A DNA stretch of 64,000 bases from CAYSQW01 sp964433135 (GTDB lineage Bacteria > Acidobacteriota > Aminicenantia > Aminicenantales > Aminicenantaceae), in NCBI GenBank assembly GCA_964433135.1, contig CAYSQW010000013.1, positions 1 through 64,000 on the forward strand, given 5' to 3'. The position numbers were made by a program, and so were the translations under genes. This document shows, in pieces, positions 1 through 8,497 of the stretch. Position 1 is the stretch's first letter. Each line of letters begins with the position of its first letter. Under the pieces are notes generated by a model, which saw only the letters and a list, made by a program, of their open reading frames with translations, made no database searches and was not told the origin of the DNA.

Positions 1-50
1 AACCATGATGGGATGTTCAATAATTTCCGTGTCTGATAGGCTTTATTATA

Positions 51-1511
51 ATGAAGGATAGAGCGGTTACCCATTTCAATTCCCTTCCGAGAAAATTCGC
101 ATCACTGTCGGCTCTGATCGTCATAGATATTTTAGTCGTTTCAATCAGCCTGGGAGCGGCTTTTTTTATCCGCAAAACAATCCTCCCCCAATTCATACCC
201 GGATATAATCGAATCGTGCTGGCACCGTTCTCAAATTTCCTCACGAAATATTACATGGTCGTCGTCTGGATTTTCATCTTCGCCCTGCAAAAATTATACA
301 CCAAGCGTTATCCCATTTGGGAGGAAGTCAAGGTTCTGCTGCGAAGCGCTTCCATCGCCTGGGCCTTGATCATGATCATGATCTTCATGGCTCGGATAGA
401 AATCCTATATTCAAGGACCATCATCATAACCGCATGGATTATCAGCCTCATCCTTTTTCCGCTGTTCCGTTTTTTCCTCAAGCTGCTGCTGGTACGAATG
501 AATCTATGGAAAAAGCAGCTCTTTATCCTAGGAGTCCATCAAACCAGCCTACAGGTGCTGAATAACATCCGAAAGAATCGAACTATGGGTTATGAAGTGC
601 TGGGATTCCTCGACGATGACCCTCGAAAACTCGGAAAATCTTTTGCCGGAGTGGAAGTCATCGGTAAATTATCCGATCTCGAAAAGCTCACGAAAACCCA
701 TCAGTCCAAAGATATCATCATCACCACACCTCATCTTCCGCGAAGCAAACTGCGAGAGCTGCTCTCAGATTGCGAAAACGTCAGCGAATCCATGTGGTTG
801 ATTCCCCGCAGCGGAGACTTCATCACGGAAGGAGTGGAGTTGGAACTGTTGGGCGACGTGCTGTCGCTGTACATAAAGAAAAACCTGACAAAACCCTGGA
901 ATATCACCATAAAGGTATTCTTCGAGTATTTATTGACGCTGATTCTGTTGATCTTTCTCCTGCCGGTCTTTCTCCTTATCGCGGCCGCCATCAAATGCGA
1001 CAGCAAGGGACCGATCATCTACGTCCAGAAACGTCTAGGGCTGGATCAAAAAATGTTTCGGCTCTACAAATTTCGCTCCATGCACACCGACGGGGATAAA
1101 AAACTGAGCCGATATTTCAAGACCCACCCTGAAGCGAAAAAACAGTGGGACAAATACAAGAAATTGAAAGAAAATGATCCACGAGTCACAAGGGTGGGAA
1201 AATTCATCCGGAAATTCAGTTTGGATGAGTTCCCTCAATTGATCAATGTGATTCTGGGACACATGAGCCTTGTCGGCCCCCGCCCCTATCTCCCCTCCGA
1301 GTTGGAAGGCAAAGATGCCTTCAAATCCAACATCGCGCGGGTTCGGCCCGGGATCACTGGATTGTGGCAGGTGAGCGGTCGCTCCGAACTTCCCTTCTCC
1401 AAACGCATCGCACTGGACGAATACTACATCCGCAACTGGTCTCTCTGGCTGGACATCACGATCCTCCTGAAAAGTCTGCGTGTCTGGTTTTCCAATGTCG
1501 GCGCCTATTGA
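51..1511 (+). CDS. Undecaprenyl-phosphate sugar phosphotransferase (polyprenyl glycosylphosphotransferase)
   Basis: This membrane enzyme probably starts polysaccharide repeat-unit synthesis by moving a sugar-1-phosphate from a UDP-sugar to undecaprenyl phosphate. The 486-residue protein has about four hydrophobic segments in its first 145 residues, a CoA-binding-like middle (about 155-280), another membrane hairpin near 292-315, and a C-terminal bacterial sugar transferase domain. In that domain I see RLYKFRSMH near residue 338 and SLVGPRP near 406, both typical of the WbaP/CpsE family. The length fits the family. A TATAAT-like hexamer overlaps the ATG at 51, so the true start could be slightly downstream. 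It is the first gene of the polysaccharide locus in this window. The sugar it carries cannot be read from the sequence. Confidence 0.93.
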   Translation: MKDRAVTHFNSLPRKFASLSALIVIDILVVSISLGAAFFIRKTILPQFIPGYNRIVLAPFSNFLTKYYMVVVWIFIFALQKLYTKRYPIWEEVKVLLRSASIAWALIMIMIFMARIEILYSRTIIITAWIISLILFPLFRFFLKLLLVRMNLWKKQLFILGVHQTSLQVLNNIRKNRTMGYEVLGFLDDDPRKLGKSFAGVEVIGKLSDLEKLTKTHQSKDIIITTPHLPRSKLRELLSDCENVSESMWLIPRSGDFITEGVELELLGDVLSLYIKKNLTKPWNITIKVFFEYLLTLILLIFLLPVFLLIAAAIKCDSKGPIIYVQKRLGLDQKMFRLYKFRSMHTDGDKKLSRYFKTHPEAKKQWDKYKKLKENDPRVTRVGKFIRKFSLDEFPQLINVILGHMSLVGPRPYLPSELEGKDAFKSNIARVRPGITGLWQVSGRSELPFSKRIALDEYYIRNWSLWLDITILLKSLRVWFSNVGAY

Positions 1512-1838
1512 AAGCTCCGACCTGCCTGGTCTTACGCCCTTTCGCTTGCCGTTGAACCGGCTGAGAAGGTTTTCCTTTTGCTTTAAAAGCCTTTTATTTG
1601 AAAAACGCCTTCTACCACCATTTCGAATCATTGAAGTTTGTCATGAGAAAATATATGATTGGAGGAGTGATTGTGCGCTTGATTCCACCTCACGGGCATA
1701 TGTGCCGCAATTTGTTAAAAGAAAACGAGGGCATTTCATATGAGTAAAAATAGATCTTTCCATACGAAAGCTGTTTTCTCAACGAAGACGTCCGGAAACG
1801 GCGAAAGGCTTATCCGCGGATGAAAGCGGTGAATATAA
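1512..1838. other. Intergenic stretch, no convincing gene
   Basis: This 327-nt gap separates the initiating transferase from the first phosphodiesterase. The only coding-like item is a 34-codon frame at 1643-1747, with a GGAGGAGTG sequence inside it that could serve a GTG start at 1673. I recognise no family in it and do not call it a gene. The phosphodiesterase downstream has only a weak ribosome site (GGTGAA). Confidence 0.5.
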
Positions 1839-3482
1839 ATGGATAAACGAAAAATATTCATCATCGGGATCGACGGCGGTACCTGGGATGTTCTGAGGCC
1901 TTTGATGAAGGACGGGACCATGCCCCGGCTGGCCTCTCTTGCGCGGGAGGGCGTTTCCGGCATCCTGAATTCCACTCTTCCACCGGAAACCGCCCCGGCC
2001 TGGACAAGTTTTCAGACCGGAGTTCTTCCGGGAAAACATGGAATATTCGAATTCTACCAGCACGGTTCCCAAGACTACAACCCCGTTTTCGTCGACTCTA
2101 CGAAAATCCCACTGCCCACTCTCTGGGATATCGCCGGCCGCGGCGGGAAGAAACTTCTGGTGGTCAACGTTCCCCTGACTTATCCTCCTCAAAAAATCAA
2201 CGGCTGTCTGGTGACCGGTCTGCTGACCCCCGGAACTCATTCCCGCTTCACCCATCCCCCGGAATTATCAAGCAAAATTCTGTCACACGAAAAAGACTAT
2301 TCCATCGCCACGACCCAGGAGTTATATAATCGCAAGGACCTTGAATCATTCCTGGACCGCCTCATCGCAACGGAAGAAACGCGGACAAGGACCATGCTGC
2401 ATCTCATGCGGCGCCAAACCTGGGACATCGCCATGCTGCACTTTCATTCCACCGATCCCCTTCAACATGCCCTCTACCGTCACCTTGATCCCTCAAACCC
2501 GGGATACGATGCGGACACCCATCGAAAGATCAAACGGTTTTATCAGGCTCTGGACGGATGCCTGACCAGGTTGATCAAGGCGCTTCCCGAAAACACGTTG
2601 AAAGTGATGATCTCGGATCATGGATTCGGTTCCGTGTACAAGACCATCAATATCAATAATTTCCTGGTGGCTGAAAATCTCATGACTTTAAAGAACCGGG
2701 GGATCTTCAATAGAAAATTGCTGCCGGTTATTCAAATCCTGCGCATCCTGGATAAAAAGATCATCCGCGGGCGTTTTTCACACGCCCAAAGAGCGGCGAT
2801 AAGTCGAAAATTTCGACTGGACAAATTCATCGATTGGTCTCAAACACATGCTTTCATGCTCAATGGATGGTTGTACGGATTCATCTACTTGAATTGTCAA
2901 GGTCGGGAGAATCAGGGGATCGTGCCCCCGGGGATACCCTACGAAACTCTCCGCGCGGATATCGCGGAAAAGATCGCGAATATCAAAGATCCCCAGAGTG
3001 GGGATCCGGTCATTCAAAAAGTTTTCAAAAAAGAGGAGCTTTACAAGGGACCGTTCGTTTCTCAGGCGCCCGATCTGGTTCTGGTGCCTCGGCGCGGGTA
3101 TGCCTTCAGTCGTTCGTTTACCGGAAAGCCGTCCGATCTGTTTACCCTGAACCGGATAAAAAGGGACCACACCGGCACCCACCGCCCCGAAGGAATCTTT
3201 CTCTTTCATGGAAAAGACGTCGATCCCTCTTCTTCCATTCGACAAGCCCATATCGTCGACATGTTTTCATCCATCCTTTACGCAGCCGGGATGAAAATCC
3301 CCGCTTACTGCGACGGGAAGGTTCTGACCGAAGTGTTCACTTCCGATTTTCAGCACCGGAATCCGCTACGCATCCAAGCCGACGGTTCTTTTGAAAGTGC
3401 TTTGCATACTTCCCGTGATGCATTTTCAGATGAAGAGAAGGACATGATCGAAAAACGGCTGAAAGACCTGGGTTATATGTGA
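1839..3482 (+). CDS. AlkP-superfamily type I phosphodiesterase/nucleotide pyrophosphatase-like protein with LGY tail
   Basis: This protein belongs to the type I phosphodiesterase/NPP branch of the alkaline phosphatase superfamily, which hydrolyses or transfers phosphoryl groups with two metal ions. In the 547 residues I see the N-terminal metal site G-I-D12-G-G-T, the nucleophile segment P-A-W-T56-S-F-Q-T-G, the ISDHGFG metal motif (D260, H261) and the late T-G-T-H448 histidine. All expected catalytic positions are therefore present. There is no signal peptide, so it should be cytoplasmic. It ends in K-R-L-K-D-L-G-Y-M, a tail shared with other AlkP proteins here. Its stop overlaps the GTG start of the polymerase gene, which points to co-expression and a polysaccharide-linked substrate. 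The substrate itself is unknown. Confidence 0.88.
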   Translation: MDKRKIFIIGIDGGTWDVLRPLMKDGTMPRLASLAREGVSGILNSTLPPETAPAWTSFQTGVLPGKHGIFEFYQHGSQDYNPVFVDSTKIPLPTLWDIAGRGGKKLLVVNVPLTYPPQKINGCLVTGLLTPGTHSRFTHPPELSSKILSHEKDYSIATTQELYNRKDLESFLDRLIATEETRTRTMLHLMRRQTWDIAMLHFHSTDPLQHALYRHLDPSNPGYDADTHRKIKRFYQALDGCLTRLIKALPENTLKVMISDHGFGSVYKTININNFLVAENLMTLKNRGIFNRKLLPVIQILRILDKKIIRGRFSHAQRAAISRKFRLDKFIDWSQTHAFMLNGWLYGFIYLNCQGRENQGIVPPGIPYETLRADIAEKIANIKDPQSGDPVIQKVFKKEELYKGPFVSQAPDLVLVPRRGYAFSRSFTGKPSDLFTLNRIKRDHTGTHRPEGIFLFHGKDVDPSSSIRQAHIVDMFSSILYAAGMKIPAYCDGKVLTEVFTSDFQHRNPLRIQADGSFESALHTSRDAFSDEEKDMIEKRLKDLGYM

Positions 3483-4891
3483 TCATGGAAAAATCCACGA
3501 ACCGCCCGCCCAGCCTCCCCGTCATCAAAATTCCCTTTATCACCACATCTCTGATAACGGATATCATTCTATATTTCACGCTCATCCCTATTTGGGTGGT
3601 TCTGGGGATCGCCCAATTTCTGGGCCCCGTACTGATGATCTTCCTTTTCCTTAAGCTGCTGCTGCTTCACTCCCGTGAAAAGAGACCTCTTAAAGTGCCT
3701 TACATTCTTACATCCGCGTTTGTTCTTTTGATGCTGTCCATGCTGCTTTCCGGGCTCCACATCCTCGAGCCCTATTGGACGCTGGTTTTTCTGCGTAACT
3801 TGATTTTGTATCTATCCGCCTTCTGCCTGCTCCTTATCGTCTATAACACCTGCCGAACCCGGAAAGATCTCTCACGCCTCATCACCGGACTTACGATTCT
3901 TTCATTCATCGCATCCCTGCTGGGCTTACTGGTGATCACCGGGATCATTCCTCTTCGGGTTATCGGCACCACTCCCATAAGCGGAATCCTTCCCCATGAC
4001 ATTGCCCAGAGTGAGTTTCTCGAGAAAGCCTTGCACCCCGACTTCGGCGACTACCGGAGGGTCCTGGGGTGGAAAATGAAACGTTTGAGCTCGATATTCA
4101 TTTCACCGAATTCGCTGGCAGCCGTTTTGATCATGCTCCTGCCTCTGCAGCTTTTTCTTTGGGGCCATGCGACGAAACGGCAACGCCTCCTGCTCATGGC
4201 AGCCATTCCCCTCGGGATCATCTGTCTGTTCTTCACCTATTCCAGGGGAGCCGCGGTCTCCGTTCCCTTGGGTTTTCTCTTTTTTCTCTACTTGAAGTTC
4301 CGAATCAGACAGGCACGCCGCCAGCAAATCACCGTCATGATCACGACGGGCGTGCTTTTGTTCGCCATCCTGGGCCTGCTCATATCCGGATCCCGATTTG
4401 TTACCGACATCAAACCTCAAAGCGATACCACACGAATGCTTATCATCCGAAAATCGATCGAGTCGCTGCGCTCAAGTCCGGTATTCGGTTGGGGCACTCA
4501 GCGCAACATGGAAGTGATCGCCTTGGATCCGGAGATCAAGCCTCTGGGATCTCATAGCAATTACCTCGCTTATCTTTACCGCTACGGCCTGGTGGGTTTT
4601 TCCATCTTCATCTTTATCTACGCATTCGTGTTCATCCATATCATCCGTCTTTCGGGGAGAAGCAGTCCATCCCGCTATTACGCCGATCTCGGATTATTCG
4701 CGGGATGGGCATTTGTCAACAACATCACGCAATCACTGGTCACCGTCATGGATTTCGATGTCTCCCTTCTGCTAATGATCTGGATGATTTGGGGGCTTGT
4801 GATCACGGCCGATTCCATAGTGAACAAGGAGATCACGGAAAACCCCGTTGCTTTTCCCGCAAGCTCCCGGCCCGGGAAGGAGATCTCATGA
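3479..4891 (+). CDS. Wzy-like O-antigen/exopolysaccharide polymerase (O-antigen ligase family)
   Basis: This is an integral membrane protein of 470 residues with about ten to twelve hydrophobic segments. Its central part matches the Wzy_C/O-antigen ligase family: a loop with YSRGAAVS near residue 255 and a long periplasmic segment before the last helices that contains G-W-G-T and G-S-H-S-N-Y. Such proteins join lipid-linked repeat units into polymer, or ligate them, on the periplasmic face. The GTG at 3479 overlaps the previous stop; an ATG two codons later (3485) is an equally good start. Its stop overlaps the next ATG (ATGA at 4888-4891). Polymerase and ligase cannot be told apart by sequence, but the neighbouring flippase and chain-length gene favour polymerase. 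Confidence 0.85.
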   Translation: MIMEKSTNRPPSLPVIKIPFITTSLITDIILYFTLIPIWVVLGIAQFLGPVLMIFLFLKLLLLHSREKRPLKVPYILTSAFVLLMLSMLLSGLHILEPYWTLVFLRNLILYLSAFCLLLIVYNTCRTRKDLSRLITGLTILSFIASLLGLLVITGIIPLRVIGTTPISGILPHDIAQSEFLEKALHPDFGDYRRVLGWKMKRLSSIFISPNSLAAVLIMLLPLQLFLWGHATKRQRLLLMAAIPLGIICLFFTYSRGAAVSVPLGFLFFLYLKFRIRQARRQQITVMITTGVLLFAILGLLISGSRFVTDIKPQSDTTRMLIIRKSIESLRSSPVFGWGTQRNMEVIALDPEIKPLGSHSNYLAYLYRYGLVGFSIFIFIYAFVFIHIIRLSGRSSPSRYYADLGLFAGWAFVNNITQSLVTVMDFDVSLLLMIWMIWGLVITADSIVNKEITENPVAFPASSRPGKEIS

Positions 4892-6924
4892 GGAAAAAAC
4901 AGCGCATCAAATCCCATCGGCATGCTGCCGCCGTCTTCATCGTCTTAGCGATCGGGGCATCGATATTCACTTCCATCCGCTGCGACTCTTCCCGATCACA
5001 AACCATCGAACGGTTCATCCTGATCTCGTGCGACGACCTGCGGGCGGACCGTTTAGGATGTTATGGGAATCCCCGTGAGGTCTCTCCCGCCATAGATGCT
5101 CTCGCCGATGAAAGCGTCCGGTTTACCAAGGCTTTCATTCCCTGGCCCTTCACGCCCCCATCACATTCATCCATGCTGACCTCGCTTTATCCGGCGGTTT
5201 TCGACATCCCCCTCGACACTTCCATCCCCACGGCCGCCGGGATCCTGAACGAGCATGGCTTTACCACCACGGCCTTCACGGCCGACGGTTGGATGTCGAG
5301 GGGATACGGGATGCTGAACGGATTCAAGGAGATCGACGATCGTGTTATCGGCTTGCACCGCCTCGAAAAGAAGACGGAAAACTGGTTGAAACAACATCAG
5401 ACGGAAAAATTCTTCCTGTTTCTGCATACCTATTACGTTCACGTGCCCTACCATGCTCCCGAAGAATATTTCAGCCGCTGGGCGGACCCGAAATACGACG
5501 GTCCCATTAACAACACCCCCCAAAGCACGGTTGCGTATATCAATTCCGCCAATGCCGGCGATCTCTCCGTCACTCCCGCCGACGTCCAACAAATGCTCGA
5601 TATCTACGACGCTGAAATCCGCCGCCTGGATGATTTCATCCACAGGATAATACAAACATTGAAGGATCTGGACCTTTATGAAAGCACCATGCTTATCGTC
5701 ACTTCGGACCATGGCGAACAATTTTACGAATTCGGACATTTCGGCCACGCCGGCCCCAAACATCCCCTCGCCGACATCTCCACTCACGTTCCCATGATCA
5801 TCCACGCCCCCGAACCCGCTCGTCCCATGGAGATTTCTTCTCTCACGGAGATCATCGATCTCCCTCCGACGCTTCTCGATGCCGCCGGGATCAAACCTCC
5901 CGCTTCATTTCAAGGCCGGAGTTTATGGCCCGCTATCAAAGGGGAAGACGTCGATTCCCCGAGGGATAAAGTCTTCTTTTTCATGCCTTCATTCGTGGGC
6001 ATCAGGACGCCCGATCGCAAATTGACTTTGGATCAGCGGACCGGAGCGGTTCACCTCTTCGATCTCGAAAGAGATCCTACAGAACACCGTGATGTAGCTG
6101 AACTGCAGGATTATTCAGCTGAAATTCCTCCTCTCATCAAGGAACTTCAGCTCATGCAGAACAAAAATGAGGCACTCCGGAAGGATTTGGGCCTGACACG
6201 CATCAAACGGGAAGGCGGATTGCCCTCACGCGCCTTGGAAGCGGATTCGCATACTGTTTTGTTAAGCCCTTTCGATACCGATCTTTTTTATTTTCGAAAA
6301 CATGATCGTCCGGACGCGTTCAGCCTGAAGGCTGACCGCATTTCATTAGAGGCGGGAAATTTCGGTAAGAGTCTTCACCTTCAATCCGATCGCCCGATCG
6401 ATTTCCCTCTGCAAGGCCCATTGCTGGAAGAATCCGGAGCCGTGGAGTTCTGGATGAAAATCGGGCACATCGATAAAGGAGCCAAACAGCTGTTCGATAT
6501 GACTTTTCACTACCCGGAAAATCCGCTTTCTCTCCGCGGCAACCTGTTCTGGGACTGGGGCGGCGGCGACATGAAAAGAGTCGCTTTCGACTTCGGTTCC
6601 GGGACCGGCGACCGCCGCAACAGCATCTTTACCTTATCGGTTCAATTTACGTGGAACTCATGGCATCATATCTTTCTTGCATGGGAAAAGGATGATGTTT
6701 TTCTGCTGATCGATGGTGTTCTGGAGGCCAGAAGGCGCATCACCCCCCATCACATGGGACAACGAATGCCGTGTTCTCGTTTCATGATCCGGGGCGACAA
6801 CTGTTTTTTGGATGATCTGAGGATATCCGACCATTCGCGACTGCTGCGTCCCGAGGGAGATGAATCCCGGCACATCGACCCCGAGGTGCTTGAAAGATTG
6901 AAAGCACTGGGTTATATCAAGTAG
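4888..6924 (+). CDS. Membrane-anchored sulfatase-fold protein with C-terminal LamG-like domain and LGY tail
   Basis: The ATG at 4888 was chosen because it overlaps the polymerase stop and starts a signal-anchor-like stretch (residues 12-30); a longer frame upstream would lie inside the polymerase gene. Residues 42-470 form a sulfatase-family AlkP domain with the metal motif S-C-D-D-L-R-A-D and a later SDHGEQF. At the position where true sulfatases carry the formylglycine Cys or Ser, this protein has W-P-F-T89-P-P-S-H. It is therefore more likely a threonine-nucleophile phosphatase or phosphotransferase than a sulfatase. Residues from about 500 onward look like a concanavalin/LamG-type sandwich that could bind glycans. 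The protein ends in E-R-L-K-A-L-G-Y-I-K. Predicted length is 678 residues, facing the periplasm. Confidence 0.85.
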   Translation: MRKKQRIKSHRHAAAVFIVLAIGASIFTSIRCDSSRSQTIERFILISCDDLRADRLGCYGNPREVSPAIDALADESVRFTKAFIPWPFTPPSHSSMLTSLYPAVFDIPLDTSIPTAAGILNEHGFTTTAFTADGWMSRGYGMLNGFKEIDDRVIGLHRLEKKTENWLKQHQTEKFFLFLHTYYVHVPYHAPEEYFSRWADPKYDGPINNTPQSTVAYINSANAGDLSVTPADVQQMLDIYDAEIRRLDDFIHRIIQTLKDLDLYESTMLIVTSDHGEQFYEFGHFGHAGPKHPLADISTHVPMIIHAPEPARPMEISSLTEIIDLPPTLLDAAGIKPPASFQGRSLWPAIKGEDVDSPRDKVFFFMPSFVGIRTPDRKLTLDQRTGAVHLFDLERDPTEHRDVAELQDYSAEIPPLIKELQLMQNKNEALRKDLGLTRIKREGGLPSRALEADSHTVLLSPFDTDLFYFRKHDRPDAFSLKADRISLEAGNFGKSLHLQSDRPIDFPLQGPLLEESGAVEFWMKIGHIDKGAKQLFDMTFHYPENPLSLRGNLFWDWGGGDMKRVAFDFGSGTGDRRNSIFTLSVQFTWNSWHHIFLAWEKDDVFLLIDGVLEARRRITPHHMGQRMPCSRFMIRGDNCFLDDLRISDHSRLLRPEGDESRHIDPEVLERLKALGYIK

Positions 6925-6991
6925 GAAAGCCCATGAATAGAATTGGTCCGCCGCTCTTGTCTCATGTACCCCAAGACATAATCAAAATCAC

Positions 6992-8497
6992 ATGAAAGAC
7001 CTCGCCAAGATCGGGAAAGAGTTCAGCATCAATTTTATCGGCTCTCTCGTCGGCATGGCGCTGAATTACATCTGGTTGATTATCCTCACGCGATTTTTAT
7101 CACCGGAAGATTACGGATTATTCGTTCTCGGCCAGGCCGTCGTGAACCTGGCGCTCATCTTCGTCCTTTTCGGAACCAATCGGGCTCTCGATCGTTTCAT
7201 CCCCTTCTATCAAAGCGCCGGCGAACCGGGAAAAACGAGAACCCTGCTTACGCGTCTTTTCTCCCTTGTCCTTTTCCTCAGCTTGATCGTGAGCGTTCTC
7301 GTGTATCTGGGCGCCGATTTTATCTCCTTGACCATATTCCATAAGCCCGGGCTTCCGGATGTCATGGCGGTTATCGTTCTCAGCATCCCCCTGCTGGCAT
7401 TCATCCAACTGGTCGCATACGCCTTTATCGGATACAAAGAGCTTCGCTATTCGATCTATATTCAACAATTCGCCGCACCCCTGCTGTATATCGTCACCGG
7501 ATCCGCCGTTTTCGCGGCCGGCTACCGACTGCTCGGATGGACCTGGATGTATATTTTCTCCCTTGGAGGAGCCGCATTGCTGGCTGCGTTCTTTTTTCTG
7601 CGTCATATCGGGCTTCCCCTTCAAAAGGTAAAAAGAGCGCCTGTATCGCTTTCCGAAATACTGAACTATTCCTGGCCGTTGAGCATCAACAGCATCATGC
7701 TGCTTTTCATGGGCCAGATCGATTTTTTATTCCTGGGATACTACCGATCTTCCGGTGAAGTCGGCGTTTACCGCGTATATATCTACCTGGCCGTCGTTCT
7801 GGCGCTCGTCATGCAGTCTTTCGCCAAGATTTATAAGCCCGTCATTTCCGAAAAACTCGCCCGTCATCATTCTTCCCGAGTAATCCTTATCTTCAAGCGG
7901 GTTTCCAAGTGGATTTTCATCATCAACGCTTTCGGGCTGACGGTCTTCCTCCTTTTCGGCCGGGACATTATCCGAATTTTCTTCACCGAAAAGTATTTGA
8001 TGGCGCCGGCCGCCCTGCTCATTCTCGTCGGCGGAAGATTCATCAATTCGACGTTCGGGCCTGAGGGCATGACGCTGGAGGCCTTCGGCAAAACCAAGTT
8101 GCTCATGATCAATTCTCTGATCATGGTAACGGCGAATTTAGGCTTGGATATATGGCTGGTCCCCAAGCACGGCCTCTACGGAGCGGCGATCGCCACCGCC
8201 GTCTCGGTTATTTTGGGCGGAGCCGCCGGGCTCATCGAAATTTTCTGTTTGTACCGCATGCAGCCCTATTCGCTTCTCCATCTAAAATCTCTCGCCTGCA
8301 TTATGGTCAGCGCGGGGACAGGTTTTTTCATGATTTCCCACCTACCCCATACTTCATGGGGAATCGCCGTCACGGTTCTTATTATGGCTGGGATCTATGC
8401 AGGCGGGCTTATTTTCACTCACTGTCTCGACTCCAACGACATGAAGGTTCTTTTCCCCGTCAAAACCCAAAGCATTTCCAAGGACGGATCCCAATGA
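6992..8497 (+). CDS. Wzx-like polysaccharide flippase (MOP/PST family)
   Basis: This 501-residue protein is hydrophobic along its whole length, with about fourteen predicted membrane segments. It starts with the pattern usual for polysaccharide transporters: a short basic N-terminus, S-I-N-F-I-G-S-L, then L-T-R-F-L-S-P-E-D-Y-G-L. Such proteins flip undecaprenyl-linked repeat units across the inner membrane. It follows the sulfatase-fold gene by 67 nt, and its stop overlaps the ATG of the next phosphodiesterase gene by the ATGA arrangement. Together with the polymerase and chain-length genes it defines a Wzx/Wzy-type pathway. I see no good ribosome-binding site, and the start is the first ATG in frame. 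Confidence 0.9.
   Translation: MKDLAKIGKEFSINFIGSLVGMALNYIWLIILTRFLSPEDYGLFVLGQAVVNLALIFVLFGTNRALDRFIPFYQSAGEPGKTRTLLTRLFSLVLFLSLIVSVLVYLGADFISLTIFHKPGLPDVMAVIVLSIPLLAFIQLVAYAFIGYKELRYSIYIQQFAAPLLYIVTGSAVFAAGYRLLGWTWMYIFSLGGAALLAAFFFLRHIGLPLQKVKRAPVSLSEILNYSWPLSINSIMLLFMGQIDFLFLGYYRSSGEVGVYRVYIYLAVVLALVMQSFAKIYKPVISEKLARHHSSRVILIFKRVSKWIFIINAFGLTVFLLFGRDIIRIFFTEKYLMAPAALLILVGGRFINSTFGPEGMTLEAFGKTKLLMINSLIMVTANLGLDIWLVPKHGLYGAAIATAVSVILGGAAGLIEIFCLYRMQPYSLLHLKSLACIMVSAGTGFFMISHLPHTSWGIAVTVLIMAGIYAGGLIFTHCLDSNDMKVLFPVKTQSISKDGSQ

Noticed and set aside
1643..1747. A 34-codon frame with a GGAGGAG sequence inside it
   Set aside because: No family resemblance, no partner start arrangement, and too short to support.
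4705..4887. An upstream in-frame extension of the LamG-type sulfatase-fold gene
   Set aside because: It lies wholly inside the polymerase gene in another frame, and the ATG at 4888 gives a signal anchor and ATGA coupling.
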